NCBI RefSeq assembly: GCF_013385635.1 | Contig: NZ_JACAPR010000007.1 | Coordinates: 279,427-343,426 of the forward strand | Length of the DNA stretch: 64,000 bases | Reading direction: 5' to 3' | DNA from: Pseudomonas gingeri | Lineage (GTDB): Bacteria > Pseudomonadota > Gammaproteobacteria > Pseudomonadales > Pseudomonadaceae | Part shown: one piece after another, positions 47,601 to 56,317 of the stretch | How positions within the stretch are numbered: position 1 is the stretch's first letter | How the letters are laid out: every line of letters starts with the position of its first letter | Notes under the pieces: model-generated | Told to the model about the DNA's origin: nothing | What the model saw: the letters and a program-made list of their open reading frames with translations, nothing else | The model's database searches: none | Program-made: the position numbers and the translations under genes

Positions 47601-48239
47601 ATGCATAAAGAACCCCGTAAGGTCCGTGAGTTTCGTCGCCGCGAGCAAGAAATTCTCGATACCGCGCTAAAGCTGTTCCTCGAACAGGGTGAAGACAGTG
47701 TCACCGTCGAGATGATCGCGGATGCCGTCGGTATCGGCAAAGGCACCATCTACAAGCACTTCAAGTCCAAGGCGGAGATCTACCTGCGCCTGATGCTCGA
47801 CTACGAGCGCGACTTGAACGAATTGCTGCACTCGGCCGACGTCGACAAGGACAAGGAAGCACTGTCCCGCGCCTACTTCGAATTCCGCATGCGCGACCCG
47901 CAGCGTTATCGACTGTTCGATCGCCTGGAAGAGAAGGTGGTCAAGGGCCATCAGGTCCCGGAAATGGTCGAGGAACTGCACAAGATCCGCGCCTCCAACT
48001 TCGAGCGCCTGACCTTGTTGATCAAGGGCCGTATCAGCGAAGGCAAGCTCGAGGACGTGCCGCCGTATTTCCACTATTGCGCCGCCTGGGCGCTGGTGCA
48101 CGGCGCGGTCGCGTTGTACCACTCGCCGTTCTGGAGCAATGTGCTGGAGGATCAGGAGGGCTTCTTCCAGTTCCTGATGGACATCGGCGTGCGCATGGGC
48201 AACAAGCGCAAGCGCGACACCGATACGCCGGTAGCCTGA
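47601..48239 (+). CDS. TetR family transcriptional regulator
   Basis: A 212-residue TetR protein. The helix-turn-helix covers about residues 15-60 (VEMIADAVGIGKGTIYKHF is the DNA-reading part); the rest is the ligand domain. ATG at 47601. It corresponds by position to PA2957 of P. aeruginosa. Targets unknown; it is alone in its transcription unit and separated from tatD by the sRNA. Confidence 0.9.
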   Translation: MHKEPRKVREFRRREQEILDTALKLFLEQGEDSVTVEMIADAVGIGKGTIYKHFKSKAEIYLRLMLDYERDLNELLHSADVDKDKEALSRAYFEFRMRDPQRYRLFDRLEEKVVKGHQVPEMVEELHKIRASNFERLTLLIKGRISEGKLEDVPPYFHYCAAWALVHGAVALYHSPFWSNVLEDQEGFFQFLMDIGVRMGNKRKRDTDTPVA

Positions 48240-48265
48240 CCGGCGCGGTATACTGGTGATGGTCC

Positions 48266-48354
48266 TGTAGGAGCCGGCTTGCCGGCGAAGAATGATAGCG
48301 CGGTGCGGCTTGAATTCCGCGTCGCTTGAATCGCCGGCAAGCCGGCTCCTACGG
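48266..48354. repeat. REP-like inverted pair (TGTAGGAGCCGGCTTGCCGGCGA)
   Basis: TGTAGGAGCCGGCTTGCCGG on the left and its reverse complement TCGCCGGCAAGCCGGCTCCT on the right are separated by about 40 bases. A clean doublet between TetR and moaA. Confidence 0.88.
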
Positions 48355-48425
48355 ATAGGACTTGCTAAAAGTTGATTTTCAAGTCAGCTTTTAGTCTGTG
48401 CCAGAGTTCATCGCCGGAGTGTTCC

Positions 48426-49394
48426 ATGATCGTTGACCGTCAAGGCAGGCGTTTTCGCAACCTGCGCATCAGCCTGACATCCGCCTGCAACTATGCCTGT
48501 ACCTATTGCGTGCCCAATGGCAAGCGGCTGGTGGCTGCCCAGGATGAATTGTCGGCCGAAGCCATGGCGCGGGGTGTTGCCTACCTGATCGAGGCGGCCG
48601 GTATCGAGCGCTTGCGTATTACCGGCGGCGAACCGCTGGTCAGTCCCAAGCTGGAAGCCTTCATGGGCGCGGTGGGCAAGATGGGCTTGAGTGATATCAG
48701 CCTGACCACCAACGGCCAACTGCTGACACGCAAACTGCCGTTGCTGGTGGAGGCCGGCATCCGGCGGATCAACGTTTCCCTCGACACGCTCGACCCCGAA
48801 GCGTTCCGCAGCATTGCCCGTGGCGGCGATCTGGCGAGCGTGCTCGATGGCATGGACCGGGCCCGCGCGGCGGGGCTGAAGATCAAGGTCAATATGGTGC
48901 CGCTGCGCGGACAGAACCTGGACCAGGTGATGCCGCTGCTCGACTACTGCCTGGAGCGGGGTTACGAGCTGCGTTTCATCGAATTGATGCGCATGGGGCA
49001 TCTGGCCAGCGACAACAATGCCTTTCTCCAGCAGTTTGTCAGTCTCCAGCAATTGCTCGGGCTGATCGGTGAGCGCTACGAATACCTGCAGGCCAATGCA
49101 CCGGTCGACGCGACCGCGGTGCGCTACGAGATTCCGGGGCAGGGCTATTTTGGCGTGATCGCCAATGAAAGCGTACCGTTCTGTCGGACCTGCTCGCGCT
49201 TGCGCCTGTCCTCCACGGGATGGCTGCATGGCTGCCTGTCGTCGAGCAATCGGCATTACGTCGGCGACCTGCTGGACAAGCCGCGCCACGAAGCCCTGCC
49301 GGCGTTGCAGCGGCTGCTGGTCAAGGCCCTGGGCGACAAGCAGGAAGTGGCCTTCTCCGGCGGGGCGACGGTGATGAAAATCATTGGTGGCTAG
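48426..49394 (+). CDS. moaA: GTP 3',8-cyclase MoaA
   Basis: A 322-residue radical SAM enzyme, first step of molybdopterin synthesis. N-terminal cluster CX3CX2C at Cys21, Cys25, Cys28, and GGEPL; C-terminal substrate-binding cluster CX2CX13C in FCRTCSRLRL through the HGC. It ends in Gly-Gly, which enters the active site with MoaC's partner reaction. ATG at 48426. No other mo- biosynthesis gene is adjacent, so it is a stand-alone copy. Confidence 0.92.
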   Translation: MIVDRQGRRFRNLRISLTSACNYACTYCVPNGKRLVAAQDELSAEAMARGVAYLIEAAGIERLRITGGEPLVSPKLEAFMGAVGKMGLSDISLTTNGQLLTRKLPLLVEAGIRRINVSLDTLDPEAFRSIARGGDLASVLDGMDRARAAGLKIKVNMVPLRGQNLDQVMPLLDYCLERGYELRFIELMRMGHLASDNNAFLQQFVSLQQLLGLIGERYEYLQANAPVDATAVRYEIPGQGYFGVIANESVPFCRTCSRLRLSSTGWLHGCLSSSNRHYVGDLLDKPRHEALPALQRLLVKALGDKQEVAFSGGATVMKIIGG

Positions 49395-49428
49395 GCATAT
49401 CCACACCTCTATGTAGGCGCGGAGCTTG

Positions 49429-49500
49429 TGTGGGAGCGGGCTTGCCCGCGAAGCTTTTAGCGGCTTCACTGGCCTCTTCGCGGGCAAGCCCGCTCCTACA
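49429..49500. repeat. REP-type inverted pair
   Basis: GTGGGAGCGGGCTTGCCCGC and, about 30 bases on, GCGGGCAAGCCCGCTCCTAC. Between moaA and the lipoprotein gene. Confidence 0.88.
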
Positions 49501-49640
49501 AAAGCCTGCTTCCACATGAATCAAGCAGTATCCCCCTGGGCTTGAAGCATGCCCCGCCCCCTCTGACTGACCAATCTGGCGCGGAAGCTGCATCACGCGG
49601 CTATTCGCCGGTTTTCCGTCACCGGCCTCTGGAGGATAGG

Positions 49641-50246
49641 ATGCGTAGCCTGGTTATGCTGCTGGCGTTTTTGGCGCTGGGCGGCTGCATGAAAGTCAGC
49701 GATCTGGGAGAGGGCGCGCGTTATCAGATGAGCGACGCGGGATTGCTCGATCATAGCGATACGCGCCGGATCCATTCGTTCCGCATTCAGCCTGACTCCT
49801 TCATCTACATTGCCCAGGGTGCATTCACTCCGCCCGGCAGCGCCTATCCACGGCCGAACGTGGTGGCCGAAGAGGCCTTCAACGGCTTTGTCGAATACTT
49901 CCCGATGGTCCGTCGCGCCCGTGCGCCGGAGGGCCTCGACGAGGCCATGGCCGAAGCCCGCTCCGCCGGTGCCCACTACCTGCTGTACACCCGTTTCGCC
50001 AAGGCCGACGACCGGATCGGCAACTACGACGAATGGGCCGACCAGGAAGCCGTCGATCGCCTGGGGATCGACAGCGGCGTGATCCAGATCATGCTGATCG
50101 AAACCAGCACCCAGTACCTGATCGATACCGCGCGGATCAAGAGTCGTGGCGGTTTACTGACGTTCCATGACAACAAGCCGCAGGACCTGATCGCCAAGCC
50201 ACTGGCCGAATATGCGCGTAGTCTATTGGGCTTGAGCGATCAGTAA
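49641..50246 (+). CDS. DUF4823-type lipoprotein
   Basis: A 201-residue predicted lipoprotein. Signal peptide [15 protein letters not shown] with the lipobox Cys at residue 16 (LGGC). ATG at 49641 has GGAGGA at good spacing; the frame runs further upstream but without a signal. The body has DGLL-like and [11 protein letters not shown] segments that I recall from DUF4823 proteins. Residue after Cys is Met, so outer-membrane sorting is expected. Function unknown. A DUF1285 gene follows 17 bases later. Confidence 0.8.
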   Translation: MRSLVMLLAFLALGGCMKVSDLGEGARYQMSDAGLLDHSDTRRIHSFRIQPDSFIYIAQGAFTPPGSAYPRPNVVAEEAFNGFVEYFPMVRRARAPEGLDEAMAEARSAGAHYLLYTRFAKADDRIGNYDEWADQEAVDRLGIDSGVIQIMLIETSTQYLIDTARIKSRGGLLTFHDNKPQDLIAKPLAEYARSLLGLSDQ

Positions 50247-50263
50247 GTCATTTCGGAGTGAGC

Positions 50264-50827
50264 ATGAGTGAACCAGGCAAGGCCAACGACCTGTTGGCAC
50301 AGATTCCCAGGACGGAAAAGGGGCTGCCGCCGGTTCACCTGTGGAATCCGGACTTCTGCGGCGATATCGACATGCGTATCGCCCGCGACGGTACCTGGTA
50401 CTACCTGGGCACACCCATCGGGCGCAAGCCGATGGTCAAGCTGTTCTCCACCATCCTGCGTCGTGACGGCGACGATTATTTCCTGATCACCCCGGTGGAA
50501 AAGGTCGGCATCAAGGTCGACGACGCGCCTTTTGTCGCCGTGACCCTGGAGGTCCAAGGGCAGGGCGAGGCGCAGCAACTGTGCTTTACCACCTATGTCG
50601 ACGAACAGGTCAGCGCGGGTGCCGAGCATCCGATCCGGGTGCTGATCGATCCCGTCAGCCAGGAGCCGACGCCGTATGTGCATGTACGCAGCAATCTCGA
50701 AGCGCTGATCCACCGCAACGTGTTCTACCAGTTGGTGGAGCTGGCGGTCACGCGACAGATCGACGGCCAGTCCTGGCTGGGCGTGTGGAGCGGCGGTGAG
50801 TTTTTCCCCATCGGCCTCGAACCCTGA
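50264..50827 (+). CDS. DUF1285 domain protein
   Basis: A 187-residue soluble protein of the DUF1285 family, with [25 protein letters not shown] opening (positions 28-48) and [16 protein letters not shown] lies six bases before ATG 50264; a GTG two codons earlier is possible. Probably an operon with the lipoprotein gene. The family's structure is known but not its function. Confidence 0.85.
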   Translation: MSEPGKANDLLAQIPRTEKGLPPVHLWNPDFCGDIDMRIARDGTWYYLGTPIGRKPMVKLFSTILRRDGDDYFLITPVEKVGIKVDDAPFVAVTLEVQGQGEAQQLCFTTYVDEQVSAGAEHPIRVLIDPVSQEPTPYVHVRSNLEALIHRNVFYQLVELAVTRQIDGQSWLGVWSGGEFFPIGLEP

Positions 50828-50845
50828 GGTGGTTCCGCCTGCCGA

Positions 50846-50935
50846 CGGATCACGAGCAAGCTTGCTCCTACAATGACCGCAACCAGACCTTGAGATGACG
50901 CGCACTCTGTAGGAGCCGGCTTGCCGGCGATAGCG
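50846..50935. repeat. Mixed REP-like units
   Basis: A GAGCAAGCTTGCTCCTACAATG unit, then about 35 bases later TGTAGGAGCCGGCTTGCCGG. The two arms belong to different subtypes, unlike the other doublets. Confidence 0.65.
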
Positions 50936-51013
50936 CCCTCAAGTACATCGCCATTCATCCCTTCGAAAAATAAACTCCTTGCATCGGCAAGCCTGTTTCG
51001 GTTATCAATTTGT

Positions 51014-51029
51014 ACATGATTAGACATGT
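51014..51029. promoter_or_regulatory. Candidate GntR operator over its own start codon
   Basis: ACATG and CATGT form an inverted repeat with a six-base centre (ATTAGA). The ATG of the GntR gene lies inside the left arm, so binding would block its own translation start region and transcription. Confidence 0.4.
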
Positions 51030-51729
51030 TCGATTTGACAAGAAAAAACGGGTGGTCGACGAGCTGATCCGACGCATCGAAAGCGGTCTTCTCGAAGACG
51101 GCTTTCTGTTGCCGGGCGAGCATCAGTTGGCCGAAGAGTTCTCGGTGAGCCGTGGCACGCTGCGCGAGGCCCTGGCCGAGCTCAAGCGGCGCAACTACAT
51201 TGCGACCCAGAGCGGCGTCGGCTCCATCGTCACCTATGACGGCATCGCGCTCGACCAGCGCGCGGGCTGGGCCCAGGCCCTGGCCGACACCGGTGCGCTG
51301 ATCAACACCGAAGTGCTGCGCTTCGAGGCCGTGCAGCGCCCGGACCTGTTCAGTCGCTACGGCACTGACCGGTTCATCGCCCTCGACCGGCGTCGGCGCA
51401 ATACCGAAGGCGTCGTGGTTTCCCTCGAACATTCCCTGATGCCGGCCAGCGACGGCCTGGAAAACCTGCCGGAAACCGGCCTGATCGATAACTCCCTGAC
51501 CATCACCCTGGCCGCCCACGGCTTTGTCGGCGAACGCGGCGACCAGTGGATCGGCGCCGAACCCCTGGGCGAACAGGACGCCGAACTGCTTGGCCGTCCC
51601 GTCGGCACCGTGTTCCTCAAGGCCCTGCGCACCACCTATGACAAACAGGGACGCTTCATGGAACAGGTCGAAAGCCTGCTCGATCCCTTGCATTTCCGCC
51701 TGCACCTGGCTTTTGGAAACCCGACATGA
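51016..51729 (+). CDS. GntR family regulator (HutC/UTRA type)
   Basis: A 237-residue regulator. Winged helix-turn-helix at about 10-75 (LAEEFSVSRGTLREALAEL) and a UTRA ligand domain from about 85. It is the first gene of a four-gene cluster, overlapping the next gene by ATGA, and by position is the local repressor. It resembles YegW of E. coli in genome context. Effector unknown, probably a nucleoside-like or sugar-phosphate compound. Confidence 0.88.
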   Translation: MIRHVRFDKKKRVVDELIRRIESGLLEDGFLLPGEHQLAEEFSVSRGTLREALAELKRRNYIATQSGVGSIVTYDGIALDQRAGWAQALADTGALINTEVLRFEAVQRPDLFSRYGTDRFIALDRRRRNTEGVVVSLEHSLMPASDGLENLPETGLIDNSLTITLAAHGFVGERGDQWIGAEPLGEQDAELLGRPVGTVFLKALRTTYDKQGRFMEQVESLLDPLHFRLHLAFGNPT

Positions 51730-52730
51730 CCCCGACGCACCGCGCCCTTGGCGCATTCTATGGCCTGGCCCTGGGCGATGCCCTCGGCATGCCGACCCAG
51801 TCATTGAGTCGTAGCCAGATCCAGGCGCGCTTCGGCAGCATTCGCACCCTGGTGGATGCCGGCCCGGACCAGCCGATTGCGCCGAACATGCCCGCCGGTT
51901 CCATCACCGACGACACCGAACAGGCGATCCTGGTCGGCCAGTTGCTGATCGACGGCCAGGGCCATATCGAGCCGGCCGTGCTCGCCGAGCGCCTGATTGC
52001 CTGGGAGGCGGTGATGCAGGCCAAGGGTTCCCAGGACCTGCTGGGGCCGTCGACCAAACGCGCGATCGAGATGATCCTCGCCGGCCACAGCCCTGAAGAG
52101 GCCGGGCGCTACGGCACCACCAACGGCGCGGCGATGCGTATCACGCCGGTTGGCATTGCCGCCGATATCGTCGAGCCCGGGCGCTTTCTCAAGGCCGTGG
52201 TCCAGGCCTGCCAGGTCACCCATAACACCACCCTGGGCATCGCCAGTGCCGCCGCCGTGGCCGCGGTGATCTCCAGCGGGATCAATGGCAAGGGCCTGGC
52301 GCAGGCGCTGGAGGTCGGCACCGAGATCGCCTTTGCCGCTGAACAGCATGGTCACTGGGTTGCCGGTGGCCGTATAGGTCCGCGCATCCGCTGGGCCCGG
52401 CAACTGAGCGCCGACTGCGCCGATGCCGATCTCGGCGATCTGCTTTATGACGTGATCGGTACTTCCGTGGCCAGCCAGGAATCGGTGGTGGTCGCCTTTG
52501 CCCTGGCCCAGCGCGTGGCCCTGGGCCGGCTGAGCGCTTTCGACGCGACCTGCCTGGCCGCCAGCATCGGCGGCGACACCGACACCATCGCCGGGATTCT
52601 CGGCGCCATGCTCGGTGCCTGCGACGGCCTGGAATGCTGGCCGCCCGAACTGATCGCACAGATCATCGAAGTCAACAGGCTGGAACTGGTTCCACTGGTT
52701 CAAGGGCTGATTGCCCTGCGCACCGCCTGA
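51726..52730 (+). CDS. ADP-ribosylglycohydrolase family protein
   Basis: A 334-residue ADP-ribosylglycohydrolase fold protein. Metal-binding motifs: GDALGMP near the start, SITDDTEQA at about 59-67, and SIGGDTDTIAGI near residue 280. This pattern cleaves an N- or O-glycosidic bond to ribose, with two Mg ions. Overlaps the GntR gene by four bases. In a cluster with a permease and a PfkB kinase it is more likely catabolic than an anti-ART enzyme. YegU-like by context. Confidence 0.88.
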   Translation: MTPTHRALGAFYGLALGDALGMPTQSLSRSQIQARFGSIRTLVDAGPDQPIAPNMPAGSITDDTEQAILVGQLLIDGQGHIEPAVLAERLIAWEAVMQAKGSQDLLGPSTKRAIEMILAGHSPEEAGRYGTTNGAAMRITPVGIAADIVEPGRFLKAVVQACQVTHNTTLGIASAAAVAAVISSGINGKGLAQALEVGTEIAFAAEQHGHWVAGGRIGPRIRWARQLSADCADADLGDLLYDVIGTSVASQESVVVAFALAQRVALGRLSAFDATCLAASIGGDTDTIAGILGAMLGACDGLECWPPELIAQIIEVNRLELVPLVQGLIALRTA

Positions 52731-52839
52731 AATAACAACACGCAACGGACTGCAGAAGAAGGGGGCCGGAGTGGCCCGGGTTTCACCACGCCTTCCGCAC
52801 TGCCCACAACCACAACAATGGCATCAGGAGCTGAACACC

Positions 52840-54306
52840 ATGACCTCATCAAACGCCGGGCAAAGTGCCGGGCAACTGGAAACCCGCGGTATCGAACCGG
52901 CCCCCGAAGCGGAGTGCAACGGCCATCCCCTGCAACTGTTCTGGGTCTGGTTCGCCGCCAATATCAGTATTCTCGGCCTGCCACTGGGGGCGACCCTGGT
53001 GGCCTTCCGTGGCCTGGCTATCTGGCAGGCGATCATTGTCGCGATCATCGGTGCGGCGGGTTCCTTCGCCGTGGTGGGGGTCATCTCCATCGCCGGTCGA
53101 CGCGGCCGGGCGCCGAGCCTGACGCTGTCGCGGGCGATCTTCGGGGTGCGCGGCAATATCGGCCCGACCATCGTTTCGCTGATGTCGCGCCTGGGCTGGG
53201 AAACGGTCAACACCACCACCGCGGCCTTCGTGCTGCTGTCGCTGTGTTCGATCCTGTTCAACTCGCCGGTCGAAGCCAAGAGTGCGCCGGCCCTGACCCT
53301 GCTGTTCATCGCCATCTTCGTGCTGCTGACCCTGTCGGTGTCCGGCCTCGGTCATGCCACCTTGCTGGTCATCCAGAAGTGGGCGACCTACGTCTTCGGC
53401 GGCCTGAATATCATCGTCGGCGGTTTCCTCTGCGCCACCATCGACTGGAGCGCGGTGTTCAACGCCACCCCGGCCCCCATGAGCGCGATGATCATCGGCA
53501 TCGGCACCATGGCGGCGGGCACCGGCATCGGCTGGGCCAACGCCGGGGCGGACATGTCGCGCTACCAGCACAAGAGCGTCAAGGCGGCGCGCCTGGTGGC
53601 TTCGGCGGCCTTTGGTGCCGGGATTCCGCTGGTGCTGCTGATCACCCTCGGCGGCCTGTTGTCGGTGGGCAACCATGACCTGGCACAAGCCACCGACCCG
53701 ATCATCGCGATCCGCGACATGCTGCCGACCTGGATGGCCGTGCCCTACCTGATCACCGCCTTCGGTGGCCTGCTGCTGTCGAACAACCTGTCGGTGTACT
53801 CGGCCGGGCTGACCACCCTGACCCTCGGCTTGAAGGTCAAGCGTGTGCACGCGGTGATCGTCGATATCGTGGCGATCTTCGCCGGCTCCATCTACTTCAT
53901 GCTGATCGCCGACAGCTTCTACGGTCCGTTCATCACCTTCATTTCGCTGCTGGCCGTGCCGATCACCGCCTGGGTCGGGATCTTCGTGGTCGACCTGCTG
54001 CATCGCCATGTCTACAGCGCCAAGGACCTGCTGGACGTCAGCCCGACCAGCGCCTACTGGTATCGCGGCGGCGTGGAATGGCGCGCGTTCGGCGCCTGGG
54101 CCGTGGCCATCGTGCTGGGCTTCAGCTTCACCACCATCGGTACCACGGCCGAGAACATCTGGTTCCGTGGTTTCCTCTCCGATTCCTGGCTGGGTCACAA
54201 CGGCCTGGGCTGGATCGTTACCTTCCTCGTTGCAGGCGGTATCTACGGCCTGCTCGGCGGCGCGGCGGATCGTCGTGCGGCCTTTGTAGAGAATGCCAAT
54301 GGCTAG
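52840..54306 (+). CDS. NCS1 family nucleobase/nucleoside permease (CodB-like)
   Basis: A 488-residue inner-membrane transporter with about 12 hydrophobic segments. NCS1 features: WFAANISILGLPLGA in the first helix and GTGIGWANAGADMSRY in the middle, which lines the substrate site. AGGAG lies nine bases before ATG 52840. It replaces the MFS nucleoside transporter (YegT) of the enteric counterpart. Substrate probably a nucleobase, nucleoside or related heterocycle. Confidence 0.87.
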   Translation: MTSSNAGQSAGQLETRGIEPAPEAECNGHPLQLFWVWFAANISILGLPLGATLVAFRGLAIWQAIIVAIIGAAGSFAVVGVISIAGRRGRAPSLTLSRAIFGVRGNIGPTIVSLMSRLGWETVNTTTAAFVLLSLCSILFNSPVEAKSAPALTLLFIAIFVLLTLSVSGLGHATLLVIQKWATYVFGGLNIIVGGFLCATIDWSAVFNATPAPMSAMIIGIGTMAAGTGIGWANAGADMSRYQHKSVKAARLVASAAFGAGIPLVLLITLGGLLSVGNHDLAQATDPIIAIRDMLPTWMAVPYLITAFGGLLLSNNLSVYSAGLTTLTLGLKVKRVHAVIVDIVAIFAGSIYFMLIADSFYGPFITFISLLAVPITAWVGIFVVDLLHRHVYSAKDLLDVSPTSAYWYRGGVEWRAFGAWAVAIVLGFSFTTIGTTAENIWFRGFLSDSWLGHNGLGWIVTFLVAGGIYGLLGGAADRRAAFVENANG

Positions 54307-55225
54307 ATTGCTGCATACCGGCCAGGTCATGGTTGACCTGGTCATTTCCCTCGACCAACTGCCGGTCAGCGGCGGCGACGCGCTGGCCAATACCGCCAGC
54401 TTCGAGGCCGGTGCCGGTTTTAATGTGATGGCCGCTGCCCGGCGCAACGGTTTGGCGGTGGTCTATCTCGGTCGTCACGGCAACGGTCGCTTCGGCGAAC
54501 TGGCCCGCCAGGCGATGGTGGCGGAAGGGGTGGAGATCGCCCTCGACCGTGACCAGGAAAAGGACACCGGGCTCTGCGTGTCCCTGACTGAAGCCAGTGC
54601 CGAGCGTACCTTCATTTCCCATATCGGCGCCGAAGGCGGGCTCTCGTCCGCCGAATTGGCGCGGGTTGCGGTGCAGGTCGACGACTATGTCTATGTCAGC
54701 GGCTACAGCCTGCAATACCCGGACAAGGTGCAGGCGCTGCTGGACTGGGTGCTGGCCTTGCCGAGGGCAGTGACGGTGGTGTTCGATCCGGGGCCGCTGG
54801 TCAACGCCCCGGACTCGGCGCCCATGGCGGCCCTGCTGCCGCGTATCGATATCTGGACCAGCAACAGCGTCGAATCCCTGCGCTTTACCGGTGCCGAGGA
54901 TATTGCCGGTTCGCTGGACAGCCTGGCACAGCGCTTGTCCGACGGCGCCCTGTTGCTGGTGCGCGATGGCCCTGGCGGTTGCTGGATCAGCCGGGGCGGG
55001 GAGCGCCGGCATATCCCCGGTTTCAAGGTGCGGGCAGTGGATACCAATGGTGCCGGTGACGCTCATTCCGGCGTGTTCCTGGCCGGGCTGGCGGCCGGGC
55101 TCGATGCTGCCGAGGCAGCCCTTCGCGCCAATGCGGCGGCGGCCCTGGCGGTGACGCGCTGGGGGCCGGCAACCTCGCCGGGCACTGACGAGGTGGATGC
55201 CTTGCTCGCTCGGCCGAAGGGGTAA
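54299..55225 (+). CDS. PfkB family carbohydrate kinase
   Basis: A 308-residue ribokinase-like kinase. N-terminal TGQVMVDLV, the Gly-Gly motif SGGDALANTASFEAGAG, and the C-terminal catalytic signature DTNGAGDAHSGVF. Start at 54299 or 54293, both overlapping the permease stop. YegV-like by context: would phosphorylate ribose or the intact nucleoside released by the neighbour hydrolase. Last gene of the cluster. Confidence 0.9.
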   Translation: MARLLHTGQVMVDLVISLDQLPVSGGDALANTASFEAGAGFNVMAAARRNGLAVVYLGRHGNGRFGELARQAMVAEGVEIALDRDQEKDTGLCVSLTEASAERTFISHIGAEGGLSSAELARVAVQVDDYVYVSGYSLQYPDKVQALLDWVLALPRAVTVVFDPGPLVNAPDSAPMAALLPRIDIWTSNSVESLRFTGAEDIAGSLDSLAQRLSDGALLLVRDGPGGCWISRGGERRHIPGFKVRAVDTNGAGDAHSGVFLAGLAAGLDAAEAALRANAAAALAVTRWGPATSPGTDEVDALLARPKG

Positions 55226-55417
55226 AAATGTAGGAAAAACCTGTAATAGATTGCGTTTTTGTCTTCGGCTTAAGTAGGAAATGCTGGAAACCACGGCGGC
55301 GGCTGTTCTACCCTAGCACGTTGGCTATTTTTCTCGACATCCGGCTTCCGGAGGCTCTGCTCCAGGGCTGGCTGTCGCGAGAAGTTAGCGTGTTCTCCGA
55401 CTTCTGTGACGACGCCC

Positions 55418-56317
55418 GTGAAACTCATCATCATTGCTGTTTACGTACTGTCCATCGCGTATGTGCACCTGCGCGGTCAAGTCCGGCACAAGCTGGGCCG
55501 CCAACTGAGCGACCACTCCAGCTTCCTGGCACCGATCAACTGCTTCCTCTACCTGTTTTCGAAGATCCCCAGCCGTCCCTACCTGCAAACGACGGACTTC
55601 CCCGAACTCAAGCCGCTGCAGGACAACTGGCAGGAAATCCGCGAGGAGGCCCTGGCCCTGTTGCGTGCCGGCGAAATCAAGAAGTCCGAGCGGCCCGACG
55701 ATGTCGGTTTCAACTCCTTCTTCAAGTCCGGCTGGAAACGCTTCTACCTGAAATGGTATGGCGACAATCATCCCTCCGCCCTGGAGCTCTGCCCGCGTAC
55801 CACCGAACTGCTCAACGGCATCGGCACGGTCAAGGCGGCGATGTTCGCCGAGTTGCCACCGGGTTCGAAGCTGGTCCGCCACCGTGATCCGTACGCCGGT
55901 TCCCTGCGCTACCACCTGGGGCTGGAAACGCCGAACGATGCCGGCTGCTACATCAACGTCGACGGCCAGAACTACCACTGGCGTGACGGCGAGCCGGTGA
56001 TGTTCGACGAGACTTTTATCCACTATGCGGAAAACACCACCGACAAGGACCGCGTGATCCTGTTCTGCGATATCGAGCGGCCGATGAAGTATCGCTGGGC
56101 GGCAGCCTTCAACCGCTGGTTCAGCCGCAACGTCATGGCGGCTGCCGCGGCGCCCAATGGCGACGGCGACAAGACCGGCGGGATCAACAAGGCCTTTGCC
56201 AGGCTGTACATTATCCGCCAGCGCGGAAAGGCCCTGAAAAAGACCAACCGCACGCGCTACTACCTGGAGAAGTGGGCGATCTTTGCCGGGCTGCTGGCGT
56301 TGTTCCTGCTGATCTAG
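55418..56317 (+). CDS. lpxO: Lipid A 2-hydroxylase LpxO
   Basis: A 299-residue Fe(II)/2-oxoglutarate dioxygenase of the aspartyl/asparaginyl beta-hydroxylase group that hydroxylates the secondary laurate of lipid A. Membrane helices at both ends (KLIIIAVYVLSIAYVHL; WAIFAGLLALFLLI). Iron ligands in HRDPYAGSLRYHLGL and DETFIHYAENTT. GTG at 55418 gives the family start MKLIII; another GTG is four codons upstream. The stop shares a CTAG with the convergent LysR gene. Confidence 0.9.
   Translation: MKLIIIAVYVLSIAYVHLRGQVRHKLGRQLSDHSSFLAPINCFLYLFSKIPSRPYLQTTDFPELKPLQDNWQEIREEALALLRAGEIKKSERPDDVGFNSFFKSGWKRFYLKWYGDNHPSALELCPRTTELLNGIGTVKAAMFAELPPGSKLVRHRDPYAGSLRYHLGLETPNDAGCYINVDGQNYHWRDGEPVMFDETFIHYAENTTDKDRVILFCDIERPMKYRWAAAFNRWFSRNVMAAAAAPNGDGDKTGGINKAFARLYIIRQRGKALKKTNRTRYYLEKWAIFAGLLALFLLI

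Noticed and set aside
47361..47648. A 95-codon minus-strand frame upstream of the TetR gene
   Set aside because: No Shine-Dalgarno and an unlikely Lys/Ser-rich composition; overlaps the TetR start and promoter region.
52849..54447. A 532-codon minus-strand frame opposite the NCS1 permease
   Set aside because: Asp/Gln/Arg-rich antisense shadow; the plus-strand gene has a clear membrane topology and operon overlaps.
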